The position numbers and the translations under genes were made by a program. A DNA stretch of 64,000 nt, taken from assembly GCF_003325375.1 (NCBI RefSeq), contig NZ_CP030862.1:2483501-2547500 (forward strand), read 5' to 3'. Shown here piece after piece: positions 8,503-15,384 of this stretch. The notes under the pieces are model-generated. The model saw only the letters and a list, made by a program, of their open reading frames with translations, was not told the DNA's origin and did no database searches. Source of the DNA: Streptomyces globosus (lineage in GTDB: Bacteria > Actinomycetota > Actinomycetes > Streptomycetales > Streptomycetaceae). How positions within the stretch are numbered: position 1 is the first letter of the stretch; each line of letters begins with the position of its first letter.

Positions 8503-9807
8503 TCAGTAGAGCGTGGTGAGGAAGTCCTTGTCGTCGCGCACGGTGCTGTTGGACTGCACGTCCCGCAGACTCACGTCCAGTCTGAGCAGTTCGAGTGAGA
8601 GGTCCGACTGGTACTTGGACTTGTTCACTGAGTAGGTTTGATACGCATGTGAAAGGTTGTTCATGATGTTCATGAGCGGGCGCATCGTCACGTCAGAGGA
8701 CTGGTAGTCCTTGGTGAGGCTGGTGCCATCCGAGAGAATCCACTGCATGTCCGAGATCTGCTGAATCGTCGGATCCGACCCCTCGTCACGCTTCTTGGTG
8801 AACAGCTGGGCGTAGCTCTGTCCGGCCGGCACGAGGGCGTCCAGGTAGCCGTCGTAGACGTTGCCTGTTCGCCAGTTGAGGTCGAAGCCGCCGGGGGCGA
8901 CGTGCTTGGTCTGCAGCGCCAGCGTCGAGACACCGTCCTTTGCCTCGGCTGCGGAGACCCCCGTGATCTTGTCGGTGGCGATCGAGGCCGGAACGGTCGG
9001 CGGACGCAGGAACAGCCCGTCGATCTTCGTCATCTGCAGGTCGGACGTATAAGACCGAATCTGCGTCAGATTCGCGCGCATCTCGACGAGCTTCTGGTCC
9101 AGGGCCTTTCTGGCCTCGGTCTCCTTCTTCTTGAGTGCGACCCAGTAGTAGGCCTGCGCGGGATCGAAGGTCGGAGCGTCGAGCGCCGCGATCTTCTGGA
9201 CCCCGGACGCACCGGGGTTGAAGAAGACCCGCCATTGGTCGTACTTGGTGAAGGTCTCGTCACCGGCCAGCTTGCCGCTGCTCTGCTTCGGTTGGGCTCC
9301 GGGCGCGGTGAGTTCGGCATTCGCACGGACCGTCAGATTCAACACCTGACGGTCGAAGGGCCGGTCGGCGTTCAGGAGGACCCCGATGTAGCCGGTCGAG
9401 CCGAAGGCGTAGAGGGATCCCTTGATCCCGCTGGTGCTGACCGGCTCGCTGTTGAGTGAGGTGTCCGACCCGAGCAGGAACGCCCTGTAGTCCGCGGCGT
9501 TGTACGAGATCTGAGCGGTCGGGCTGAAGTGCATCATCACGAGCGCCCTGTTGCCGCGCTGGTTGGTGTAGACCCCGTCCACGGTTCCGCCGAGATTCGT
9601 CTTCGACGTCTTGAAGTCGCTGGTGTACAGCGCCGTCTGTGACAGCGAGTCACGTCCCGCCTGGTATGCCGAGATCCCTGATGCGCCGATCGCGATCGCG
9701 CCCGTGGCCGCGAAGATGCCGAAGAACACCCCGAACCGCTCGATCGCGTGGTGCGAGTCAAGCTTGAACTTCCTGCTGAAGCCCAGTGCCTTGTTCCTGA
9801 TCCCCAT
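8503..9807 (-). CDS. single-TM transfer-operon protein, unknown family
   Basis: The 434-residue protein starts at ATG 9807 after AAAGAGAG. The N-terminus is short and basic, with a membrane segment at about 26-47 (FGVFFGIFAATGAIAIGASG). The remaining 385 residues are extracytoplasmic, with beta-rich stretches and two helical regions near 230-260 and 390-425. It lies between the pilin-like gene and the cell-wall hydrolase and is probably an extracellular component of the conjugation apparatus. I do not recognise a domain. Confidence 0.75.
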   Translation of the reverse strand: MGIRNKALGFSRKFKLDSHHAIERFGVFFGIFAATGAIAIGASGISAYQAGRDSLSQTALYTSDFKTSKTNLGGTVDGVYTNQRGNRALVMMHFSPTAQISYNAADYRAFLLGSDTSLNSEPVSTSGIKGSLYAFGSTGYIGVLLNADRPFDRQVLNLTVRANAELTAPGAQPKQSSGKLAGDETFTKYDQWRVFFNPGASGVQKIAALDAPTFDPAQAYYWVALKKKETEARKALDQKLVEMRANLTQIRSYTSDLQMTKIDGLFLRPPTVPASIATDKITGVSAAEAKDGVSTLALQTKHVAPGGFDLNWRTGNVYDGYLDALVPAGQSYAQLFTKKRDEGSDPTIQQISDMQWILSDGTSLTKDYQSSDVTMRPLMNIMNNLSHAYQTYSVNKSKYQSDLSLELLRLDVSLRDVQSNSTVRDDKDFLTTLY

Positions 9808-9853
9808 GTTCTGCTCTCTTTCGCGCCTGCACCGTGCTGCGAGCCCGGGTATG

Positions 9854-9900
9854 GCGAACCGGGTCGGAAGAGGCCTCGCGCCTCAACCGACCCGGTTCGC
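9854..9900 (-). terminator. perfect 14-bp hairpin after the pilin-like gene
   Basis: The arms GCGAACCGGGTCGG (9854-9867) and CCGACCCGGTTCGC (9887-9900) pair perfectly; the loop contains a smaller GAGGC/GCCTC stem. The hairpin lies 46 nt after the stop of the first gene of the operon and about 47 nt before the next start codon. It likely acts as a leaky terminator or an RNA-stabilising element, so that the small first protein is made in excess. Confidence 0.6.
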
Positions 9901-9945
9901 TCGATGGCTCTGTCACCGTCCGTGTGCGCAGTCCGTGACGGCCCC

Positions 9946-10338
9946 TTACTTGGAAGGGCCGCTCAGGAATCCGGTGACCTGGTCGAAGGTCTGCGCGATC
10001 ACCGTGCCGCCGCCGAGATCCGTAATGGTCTGCTGGCCGCCGGAGCCGATCGTCGAGATCAGCGTCCAGCCGCCGGTGCTCAAAGCTCCGCCGACGAGAA
10101 CGAGGAGCGCGATCGTGCCCCAGCCCTGCTGTTGGCCGGCGGACTGCGGGTTGGCCATCAGCTTCTTGATCAACAGCACGCCGCCCCAGACCAGGCCGAC
10201 AACGCCGAGCAGCATGAGTACAGAACCTCCCCAGAGCTGGACCTGGGACTTGGCGTTCTGCAGGAAGCTGGTCAGGTCCCAGGCGGCGCTCGGCAGGGGT
10301 GCCTGCATGAGGACGGTTGCCCCGTCGGTCTTCGGCAT
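9946..10338 (-). CDS. VirB2/pilin-like small two-TM protein
   Basis: The 130-residue protein starts at ATG 10338 after AGAGGAAAG. It has an N-terminal region of about 35 residues, two hydrophobic helices (about 38-60 and 74-95) separated by a short Gly/Gln loop, and a Gly/Thr-rich tail. Size, topology and position at the head of the transfer operon resemble VirB2/TrbC-type pilins or small channel subunits. No cleavage site typical of pilins is evident, so the pilin call is inference. Confidence 0.65.
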   Translation of the reverse strand: MPKTDGATVLMQAPLPSAAWDLTSFLQNAKSQVQLWGGSVLMLLGVVGLVWGGVLLIKKLMANPQSAGQQQGWGTIALLVLVGGALSTGGWTLISTIGSGGQQTITDLGGGTVIAQTFDQVTGFLSGPSK

Positions 10339-10406
10339 ACTTCTTTCCTCTCGCCTTTCGATTCATTCAGCGGTGTGACATCGAGTCGCAGGGCAACAAG
10401 CGCTGA

Positions 10407-10426
10407 CTACCTACCATGACAGGTAG
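10407..10426. promoter_or_regulatory. operator-like dyad upstream of the transfer operon
   Basis: CTACCTACCATGACAGGTAG is a 20-bp imperfect palindrome with 8 of 10 base pairs. It lies 69 bp before the pilin-like start and downstream of the predicted promoter. The divergent XRE regulator is the obvious candidate ligand. Confidence 0.45.
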
Positions 10427-10476
10427 AGACAGGGGCTGGGTAGGTCGCTGACATCCATCGACTCCTCTTGCTGACT

Positions 10477-10504
10477 CGTATACCTGTGCATCCCGAGTGG
10501 TCAA
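10477..10504 (-). promoter_or_regulatory. predicted promoter of the transfer operon
   Basis: On the minus strand TTGACC (10504-10499) and TATACG (10482-10477) are separated by 16 nt, a good vegetative sigma-type match, pointing at the pilin-like gene. The 10339-10784 interval holds no convincing gene. It contains this promoter, the dyad at 10407-10426 and a TATCGATA palindrome at 10547-10554. Confidence 0.4.
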
Positions 10505-10784
10505 CTTACACTATTCGAATCGTCGATCGTAGGGGCGCGCTAGATGTATCGATAGACCTTCGAAAGAGCCTCGGAGGCGAGGCGAATCGACGTCGCGGTG
10601 CGGGGTCGTGGAGGTGGCGCGCGGCCGTTGACGTGCAGCGGGCGGCTGTGGAATCCGCAGTTCGGGATGTGTAAGGTGCTGCTCCAGCAGTGTCGCGACG
10701 TCGGCCTGCTCGATTCCGAGGTGGGCCGCCCCCGCCTGCCGCCCCCCGTCGATCGCGATCTTGACCAGGAAGTGTCAAACCGCC

Positions 10785-11300
10785 ATGAACCCACTGCCCG
10801 GTGACCTTTTCGCCCGTCGGCTTCGTCAAGAGCGCGAACGCCTCGGCATCAGCCAGGCAGAGCTGGCGCGCCGCATGGCCGCACTGCTTGGTGCGAACGT
10901 TGACTCCACTGCCATCACGCGCATCGAGCAGCAGACCCGTGCGGTCAGGCTCGATGAGGCGGTCACCGCTGCCGAGGCTCTCGGGGTTCCGCTGATCACA
11001 CTGGTCAGCGACAACTACGCCCGGGAAAACGAGGCTGAGATCCAGAAGCAGCTCGCCGAGCTCGCCATCGCCGAGCAGGAGCGGGAGAGGCTGCTGCAGA
11101 AGATCCACCGGATCACCCGGACCATCCGGCAACTCTCCGCCGAGCGGGAGGCCTTCGTCTCCCACGCGCTGAGCGTCAACCCTGAAACCGCCGGCGACCA
11201 CGAGCTCGACCCGGAGACCCAGGCCGCTCTCGATGCCCGGATGCGTGATGTCCGCAACAAGCCGGCCGGAGAAGGCCCAGGCCCAGGCCCAAGTGCATGA
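10785..11300 (+). CDS. XRE-family transcriptional regulator of the element
   Basis: I choose ATG 10785 (171 residues); a TTG at 10761 in the same frame is less likely. The N-terminal 65 residues form an XRE helix-turn-helix (RLRQERERLGISQAELARRM, then a recognition helix near TAITRIEQQ). A long charged coiled-coil (about 85-130) follows, and then a disordered Pro/Gly tail. It is transcribed away from the transfer operon across a shared 450-bp control region. By analogy with Streptomyces integrative elements it probably represses transfer. The coiled coil suggests dimers or higher oligomers. Confidence 0.75.
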   Translation: MNPLPGDLFARRLRQERERLGISQAELARRMAALLGANVDSTAITRIEQQTRAVRLDEAVTAAEALGVPLITLVSDNYARENEAEIQKQLAELAIAEQERERLLQKIHRITRTIRQLSAEREAFVSHALSVNPETAGDHELDPETQAALDARMRDVRNKPAGEGPGPGPSA

Positions 11301-11341
11301 CGCTGTGCGGGCGGCCGGGTTGCACTTCCGGTCGCAGACGT

Positions 11342-11650
11342 TCACCGTCCCGGTTTCCGCCACCGGCCGGCCTGCATGATCTCCTCGGTGCTCGCGTCGT
11401 TCCGCCGTATCCGGGTGACATGACCAGCCCGCAGACTGTGCAGGCCGTATGCCGGCGGATCCCTCCCGACCGCTCGAGGTGCCGGTGCAGCATCGCGTGC
11501 AGCGCGTCGCCGCTCACGCCGGTCGTGTGGATCCGTGCGTCGAGGGGCACATCGTCCTGGTCGGCCTTCGGTCGGCCACGGGCCCGTGCATCCGTCGGCG
11601 GACGTAGCTCCAGGCCGTGCGGCTGCACGGCCGCAGTGTCCCAAATCACC
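11342..11650 (-). pseudogene. frameshifted tyrosine-integrase C-terminal relic
   Basis: Two adjacent minus-strand frames each give part of a tyrosine recombinase. One reads IHTTGVSGDALHAMLHRHLE. A frameshift lies around 11440-11470. After it the second frame continues with YGLHSLRAGHVTRIRRN, the H-x-L-R box, then EEIMQAGRW. The final catalytic tyrosine region and the whole N-terminal half are missing. This is what remains of an int gene beside the tRNA junction, so the element would need another integrase, possibly at its left end, to excise. Confidence 0.65.
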
Positions 11651-11683
11651 AAGACAGTCGGGCAGTTGGATAGGATCGCAGGC

Positions 11684-11845
11684 ATGGGATTTGACTGGGA
11701 AAACATACTCGGCACAAGCGGGAACGGTCTCGACGAGGCATACGACAGGGCGGTCTCCTCGGTCGTCTACGGCGAGACCTCGGAGGACGACCATCCGCCA
11801 CTCCCGGTCGGCGAAGAGTTCGACAACACGGATGGCCTGCGCTGA
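11684..11845 (+). CDS. small acidic 53-residue protein, probably leaderless
   Basis: The ORF begins MGFDWENILGTSGNGLDEAY and ends with an acidic tail. TAGGAT lies exactly 7 nt before the ATG, the spacing of leaderless Streptomyces genes, and there is no ribosome site. The -35 region is weak. Similar short proteins beginning with D/W-E-x-I-L-G-T are, from memory, carried by actinomycete plasmids and prophages, but I cannot name a family. It opposes the integrase relic. Confidence 0.45.
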   Translation: MGFDWENILGTSGNGLDEAYDRAVSSVVYGETSEDDHPPLPVGEEFDNTDGLR

Positions 11846-12128
11846 CCTGAGGGCGCACGCAGAGACTGCCCGATGAGCCGGGGTTGCTTGTCGGCCTTGG
11901 TCCGCTCTGGCGGGCAATGGGGATCAGCGGCTTCTGCCCCGTAATGAACCGGTGGTCGAGCGTGCCATCGGGAACCTCGCCTCGCCGTGTCCGGATGGGC
12001 GCGGCACGGGTGGCGAGAAGCTGCGCTCGGACAGCCCGGCGTCCGTCGCCGGCTCCTTCGGTGGGGCGCTGAGCCGGCCGGGGAATCACGGGTCAGTTTG
12101 TGTCCCGATGGGGCCCCCTGCCAACGAT

Positions 12129-12170
12129 CTGGGGGTCAAGGGGGTGCAGGTTCGAATCCTGTCGTTCCGG
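12129..12170 (+). other. 3' half of tRNA-Pro(GGG): attachment-site junction
   Basis: The segment starts in the anticodon loop (CTGGGGG, anticodon GGG) and contains the 3' anticodon stem TCAAG and variable loop. The T-arm GCAGG-TTCGAAT-CCTGT follows, then the 3' acceptor strand CGTTCCG plus a discriminator base. The 5' half is absent: the bases before the loop (ACGAT) cannot pair with TCAAG. The break inside the anticodon loop is typical of tyrosine-recombinase insertion into a tRNA gene. The intact tRNA should be at the other end of the element, left of the window. Confidence 0.7.
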
Positions 12171-12189
12171 CTTGCGAATACGCAGGCCA

Positions 12190-12221
12190 GAGGCCGTATC
12201 GGAAGCATCCGGTACGGCCTC
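12190..12221 (+). terminator. terminator of the original tRNA-Pro gene
   Basis: A 13-bp stem (with one T-G wobble) pairs GAGGCCGTATCGG with CCGGTACGGCCTC around an AAGCAT loop, 20 nt after the tRNA fragment. There is no U-tract, as usual in Streptomyces. From here to 12367 I see no gene. Confidence 0.75.
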
Positions 12222-12367
12222 AAGGTCGTTTCGGCGGTTGGTTGGGGCCGAGCCGGTCTCAGCGCGTCAGGCGGCGGCCACCGTCGTGAGCGGCAGTGCA
12301 CGAGGTGCACGCAGCCCGTCCGGCCATCCCGCCCGCCGGCGATGCCGGAGCCGCGTACCGCCAATGC

Positions 12368-13255
12368 TCATGAACGCTCAGCGGCCCCTCGTACGACAGC
12401 GACCGGGCAGTGCGCATGATGCAGGACCGCCTGGCTGACCGACCCCAGCACCAGGCCGGCGAACCCGCCGCGGCCCCGAGCGCCGACCACCAGCAGCTGC
12501 GCCGAGCGACTGGCCGCAATCAGCGCCTCACGGGTCTGGCTGCGCAGCGCCCGAGGCTCCACGCTCACTCCCGGGTACTGCTCCCGGCGCCCGGCCAGCG
12601 CCTCGGACACCAGCAGCTCCTCCGCCTCGGCAAGTCCGCTCGGCGGATCCACATAGGTGTCGGCACCCTCGTGTATTTCGGCAGGGGGCGTATTCCACAG
12701 GGTCCAGGCATGAATCGCCTTCAGTGGCGCCCCGCGCAGCGCGGCCTCCGCGAAGGCGAACTCGATCGCCTGCTCGCCCGCGGCCGAGCCGTCCACGCCC
12801 ACCACGACCGGCCCCTTCTCGTCGCCCCCCTCGCGCACGACCAGCACCGGACACCCGCCGTGCGCGGCGAGATGCACCGCCGTCGAACCGATCAGCAGCC
12901 CGACGAAGCCGCCCATGCCCCGCGACCCGACGACCACGAGATCCGCAGCCCGCGACTGCGCCTCCAGCACCGTCAACGCCTCCCCGGTCACCACCGCGTG
13001 CGAGACGTCCACCCCCGGCGCCGTACTCCTGGCACGCGCCACCGCCTCGGCCACCAGGCCCTCGACCATGTCGCGCAGCCCGCCTTCCGGCGGGCCCAGC
13101 GGAGCGGGCCCCAGCGGCACATGCATCGCAGGCCACAAGAACGCGTGCACCACACGCAGCCCGGCACCGCGCCACCGCGCCTCACGCGCCGCAGCCTCCA
13201 CCGCCGCGAGGCTCGACGCCGACCCGTCCACGCCCACGACCACCAGACCGCTCAT
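12368..13255 (-). CDS. tandem universal stress protein (two UspA domains)
   Basis: The 295-residue protein starts at ATG 13255 after GAGGAG. It has two UspA domains, about 1-145 and 150-290. Each begins with a VVVGVDGS strand-loop and each has a G-x(2)-G-x(9)-G-S/T nucleotide-type loop (GSRGMGGFVGLLIGSTAVHL; GARGRGGFAGLVLGSVSQ). The pattern is that of ATP-binding USPs. Such proteins respond to hypoxia, redox stress or growth arrest in actinobacteria. It is a single gene, and a ligand cannot be deduced. Confidence 0.9.
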   Translation of the reverse strand: MSGLVVVGVDGSASSLAAVEAAAREARWRGAGLRVVHAFLWPAMHVPLGPAPLGPPEGGLRDMVEGLVAEAVARARSTAPGVDVSHAVVTGEALTVLEAQSRAADLVVVGSRGMGGFVGLLIGSTAVHLAAHGGCPVLVVREGGDEKGPVVVGVDGSAAGEQAIEFAFAEAALRGAPLKAIHAWTLWNTPPAEIHEGADTYVDPPSGLAEAEELLVSEALAGRREQYPGVSVEPRALRSQTREALIAASRSAQLLVVGARGRGGFAGLVLGSVSQAVLHHAHCPVAVVRGAAERS

Positions 13256-13399
13256 CCCGGCTCCTCGACACCGACCCGGCACCTTCGCCTCCCAGCGTCT
13301 CCCCGATGCCTCGCTGCTGCCAGGGGACCGCCGTACCGCTCCGTCCCATCGCGCCCGAACCGTGGCCGGGACTCGTGGCCCGGCGCCGGGGTCCCGGGC

Positions 13400-14062
13400 T
13401 CAGGTTCCGGGGAGGATACGGCGCGTCTCGTAGGCCCACATCGCGATCTCGACCCGGTTGCGGGCGCCGAGTTTCGCCATCAGGCTCGCCAGGTGCGTCT
13501 TCACCGTGCTGAGGCTGATGTGCAGCGCATCGGCGATCTCGGTGTTGGTCAGCCCGCGGGCGACGGCGAGGAGCACCTGCTCCTCGCGGGCGGTGACGGG
13601 GGAGACAGGCTGGGCAGCGGGCCGGCCGGCGGGCAGGTCCGAGAAGGTCTGGAGCAGACGGACGGTGACGCTGGGCGCGATGAGCGCCTCACCGTCGGAC
13701 GCCGACCGTACGGCCTGCGCCAGAAGGTCCGGTCCCGTGTCCTTGAGGAGGAACCCCCGGGCGCCGGCACGCAGGGAGCCGTAGACGTACTCGTCGAGGT
13801 CGAACGTGGTGATGACGACCACGGCCAGCGGGTCGGCGACGCCCGGGCCGGCGAGCAGCCGGGTGGCCTCGAGCCCGTCGAGCACGGGCATGCGGATGTC
13901 GAACAGGCAGACGTCGGGGCGGAGTTCGCGGGCCAGTCGGACCGCCTCGTGTCCGTCGGCGGCCTCGCCGACCACCTCCATGCCGGGCTGGGCGTTCAGC
14001 ATGATGCGCAGCCCGGTGCGGATGATGGCCTGGTCGTCAGCGACGAGGACGCGAATGGGCAC
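13400..14062 (-). CDS. NarL/LuxR-type response regulator
   Basis: The GTG at 14062 (220 residues) lies inside the end of the upstream kinase gene and has a GGAGGGAG ribosome site. The receiver domain has acidic residues 9-10, phospho-acceptor Asp55 (CLFDIRMPVLDG), a switch Thr and Lys near 105. The C-terminal LuxR HTH is at about 155-210 (TAREEQVLLAVARG, STVKTHLASLMAKL). The two genes overlap by 26 nt, so pairing is secure. The divergent MMPL transporter gene is the likeliest target. Confidence 0.93.
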   Translation of the reverse strand: MPIRVLVADDQAIIRTGLRIMLNAQPGMEVVGEAADGHEAVRLARELRPDVCLFDIRMPVLDGLEATRLLAGPGVADPLAVVVITTFDLDEYVYGSLRAGARGFLLKDTGPDLLAQAVRSASDGEALIAPSVTVRLLQTFSDLPAGRPAAQPVSPVTAREEQVLLAVARGLTNTEIADALHISLSTVKTHLASLMAKLGARNRVEIAMWAYETRRILPGT

Positions 14063-15209
14063 CGCTCTCCCTCCTCGCTCTCGGCAGCTCGGCTTCGACG
14101 TGCCAGCCCTCCTCGGCGCCCGGGCCGGCGCGGAGGGTGCCGCCGAGCAGAGCCGCGCGCTCGCGCAGTCCGGCCAGTCCGTATCCGTCGCGGCCTCGGC
14201 CGGTGCGTTGACCGTTGTCGCGCACACTCACCCGTACCGTGTCCCGTTCCGCGGTCACCCGGACCGCGACCTCGGTCGCGCTGACCGCGTGCCGCATCGC
14301 GTTGGTCACCGACTCCTGCACGATGCGGTAGACGGCCGCGTCCACCGCCGGGGACAGCGTGTCCACCTCGCCGTCGAGCGCCAGGCCGACCGTGAGGCGA
14401 CCACCCGGCGCGCGCACCAGGCGCTCCAGGTCCGCCACGCCCGCAGGTGGCGCCAGCTCGGCGCCGACCCCGCGGTCGCGCAGCGCGGCGACCATGGCCC
14501 GCATCTCCTCCAGCGTCCGCGCCCCTTCCTCCTCGACCCCTTCCAGCGCCTCGACGGCGGCGGACGGGTCGGCGCCCGCGAGCACCCGGCCCGCCTGGGC
14601 GCGGATCACGATGGCCGAGACGTGGTGGGCCACCGTGTCGTGCAGTTCCCGGGCGAGCTGCTCACGCTCGCGGGAGCGTACCTGCTCCCACTGCCGCTCG
14701 CGAGCGGTCGTCCAGAACCGCACGGCAGCCCCGATCAAGCCGGGCAGCAACAGGAAGACGAGGCCCACGACCTGTTCGCCGGGCGGGGTTTCGTCCGTGA
14801 CGGCGCACAGCGAGAAGGCCGCGAGGATCACCGCGCCGCCCAGCACGATCTCCCGTCCCGATCCCCACCGGGGCAGCGCGTACACGAGCACGAGCACGAC
14901 GGCGCCGGTGTACAGGCCGACGGGCTCGCGCGGCGCGGCGACGAGCGAGGCCAACGGCAGCAGGATCACCGAGCCGAACGCCAGCGTCACCATCGCCAGC
15001 GGGCGGGTCCGGCGCCACAGGGGCAGCAGGCACAGCCATACGGCGAGCACCACCGCCACCGGCCGCCACACGACGTTCTCGCGCAGGGCGGCCTCCAGCG
15101 CCACACCGGCAAGGCCCGCGGCGAGCAGCACCCAGTCCCTCCGCACGCGGGCGGGTGCGTCGGGCGGCCGGGGTGCGGTCCACAGGGTTCGCAGGTCGTC
15201 TCGCAGCAC
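14037..15209 (-). CDS. NarL-family sensor histidine kinase
   Basis: The 390-residue protein has four to five membrane segments in the first 165 residues (about 25-65, 72-92, 98-113, 122-138, 147-165) with almost no extracellular domain. A HisKA_3 domain carries His190 in ELARELHDTVAHHVS, and an HATPase domain carries ESVTNAMRHA and DNGQ. Lack of an outer sensing domain fits intramembrane or envelope-stress sensing. It is divergent from an MMPL transporter with 175 bp between, suggesting export in response to membrane-active compounds. Confidence 0.92.
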   Translation of the reverse strand: MLRDDLRTLWTAPRPPDAPARVRRDWVLLAAGLAGVALEAALRENVVWRPVAVVLAVWLCLLPLWRRTRPLAMVTLAFGSVILLPLASLVAAPREPVGLYTGAVVLVLVYALPRWGSGREIVLGGAVILAAFSLCAVTDETPPGEQVVGLVFLLLPGLIGAAVRFWTTARERQWEQVRSREREQLARELHDTVAHHVSAIVIRAQAGRVLAGADPSAAVEALEGVEEEGARTLEEMRAMVAALRDRGVGAELAPPAGVADLERLVRAPGGRLTVGLALDGEVDTLSPAVDAAVYRIVQESVTNAMRHAVSATEVAVRVTAERDTVRVSVRDNGQRTGRGRDGYGLAGLRERAALLGGTLRAGPGAEEGWHVEAELPRARRESGAHSRPRR

Positions 15210-15384
15210 GGTTCCCAGCCTAGGGACCGCGCGGCGGCGCGCATCGGCCGAAAGGACGGGGTGTCACTCCGACTTGAGGCCGACGGATCCGCGGCCGGCG
15301 AGCCGATGCCGCAGAGCGCCGTGGCGGCGAGCCTCGGCATGGGCGGCCGTACAAGGACGGCCGCCGAGGTGGTTGGAGGACCCG

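Noticed and set aside
10468..10674. 68-codon plus-strand ORF in the divergent control region
   Set aside because: It overlaps the predicted promoter and lacks a ribosome site; composition does not look like protein.
11846..12128. Short open frames on both strands between the 53-residue ORF and the tRNA fragment
   Set aside because: None has a ribosome site, a promoter or a recognisable domain; the sequence looks like degraded element end.
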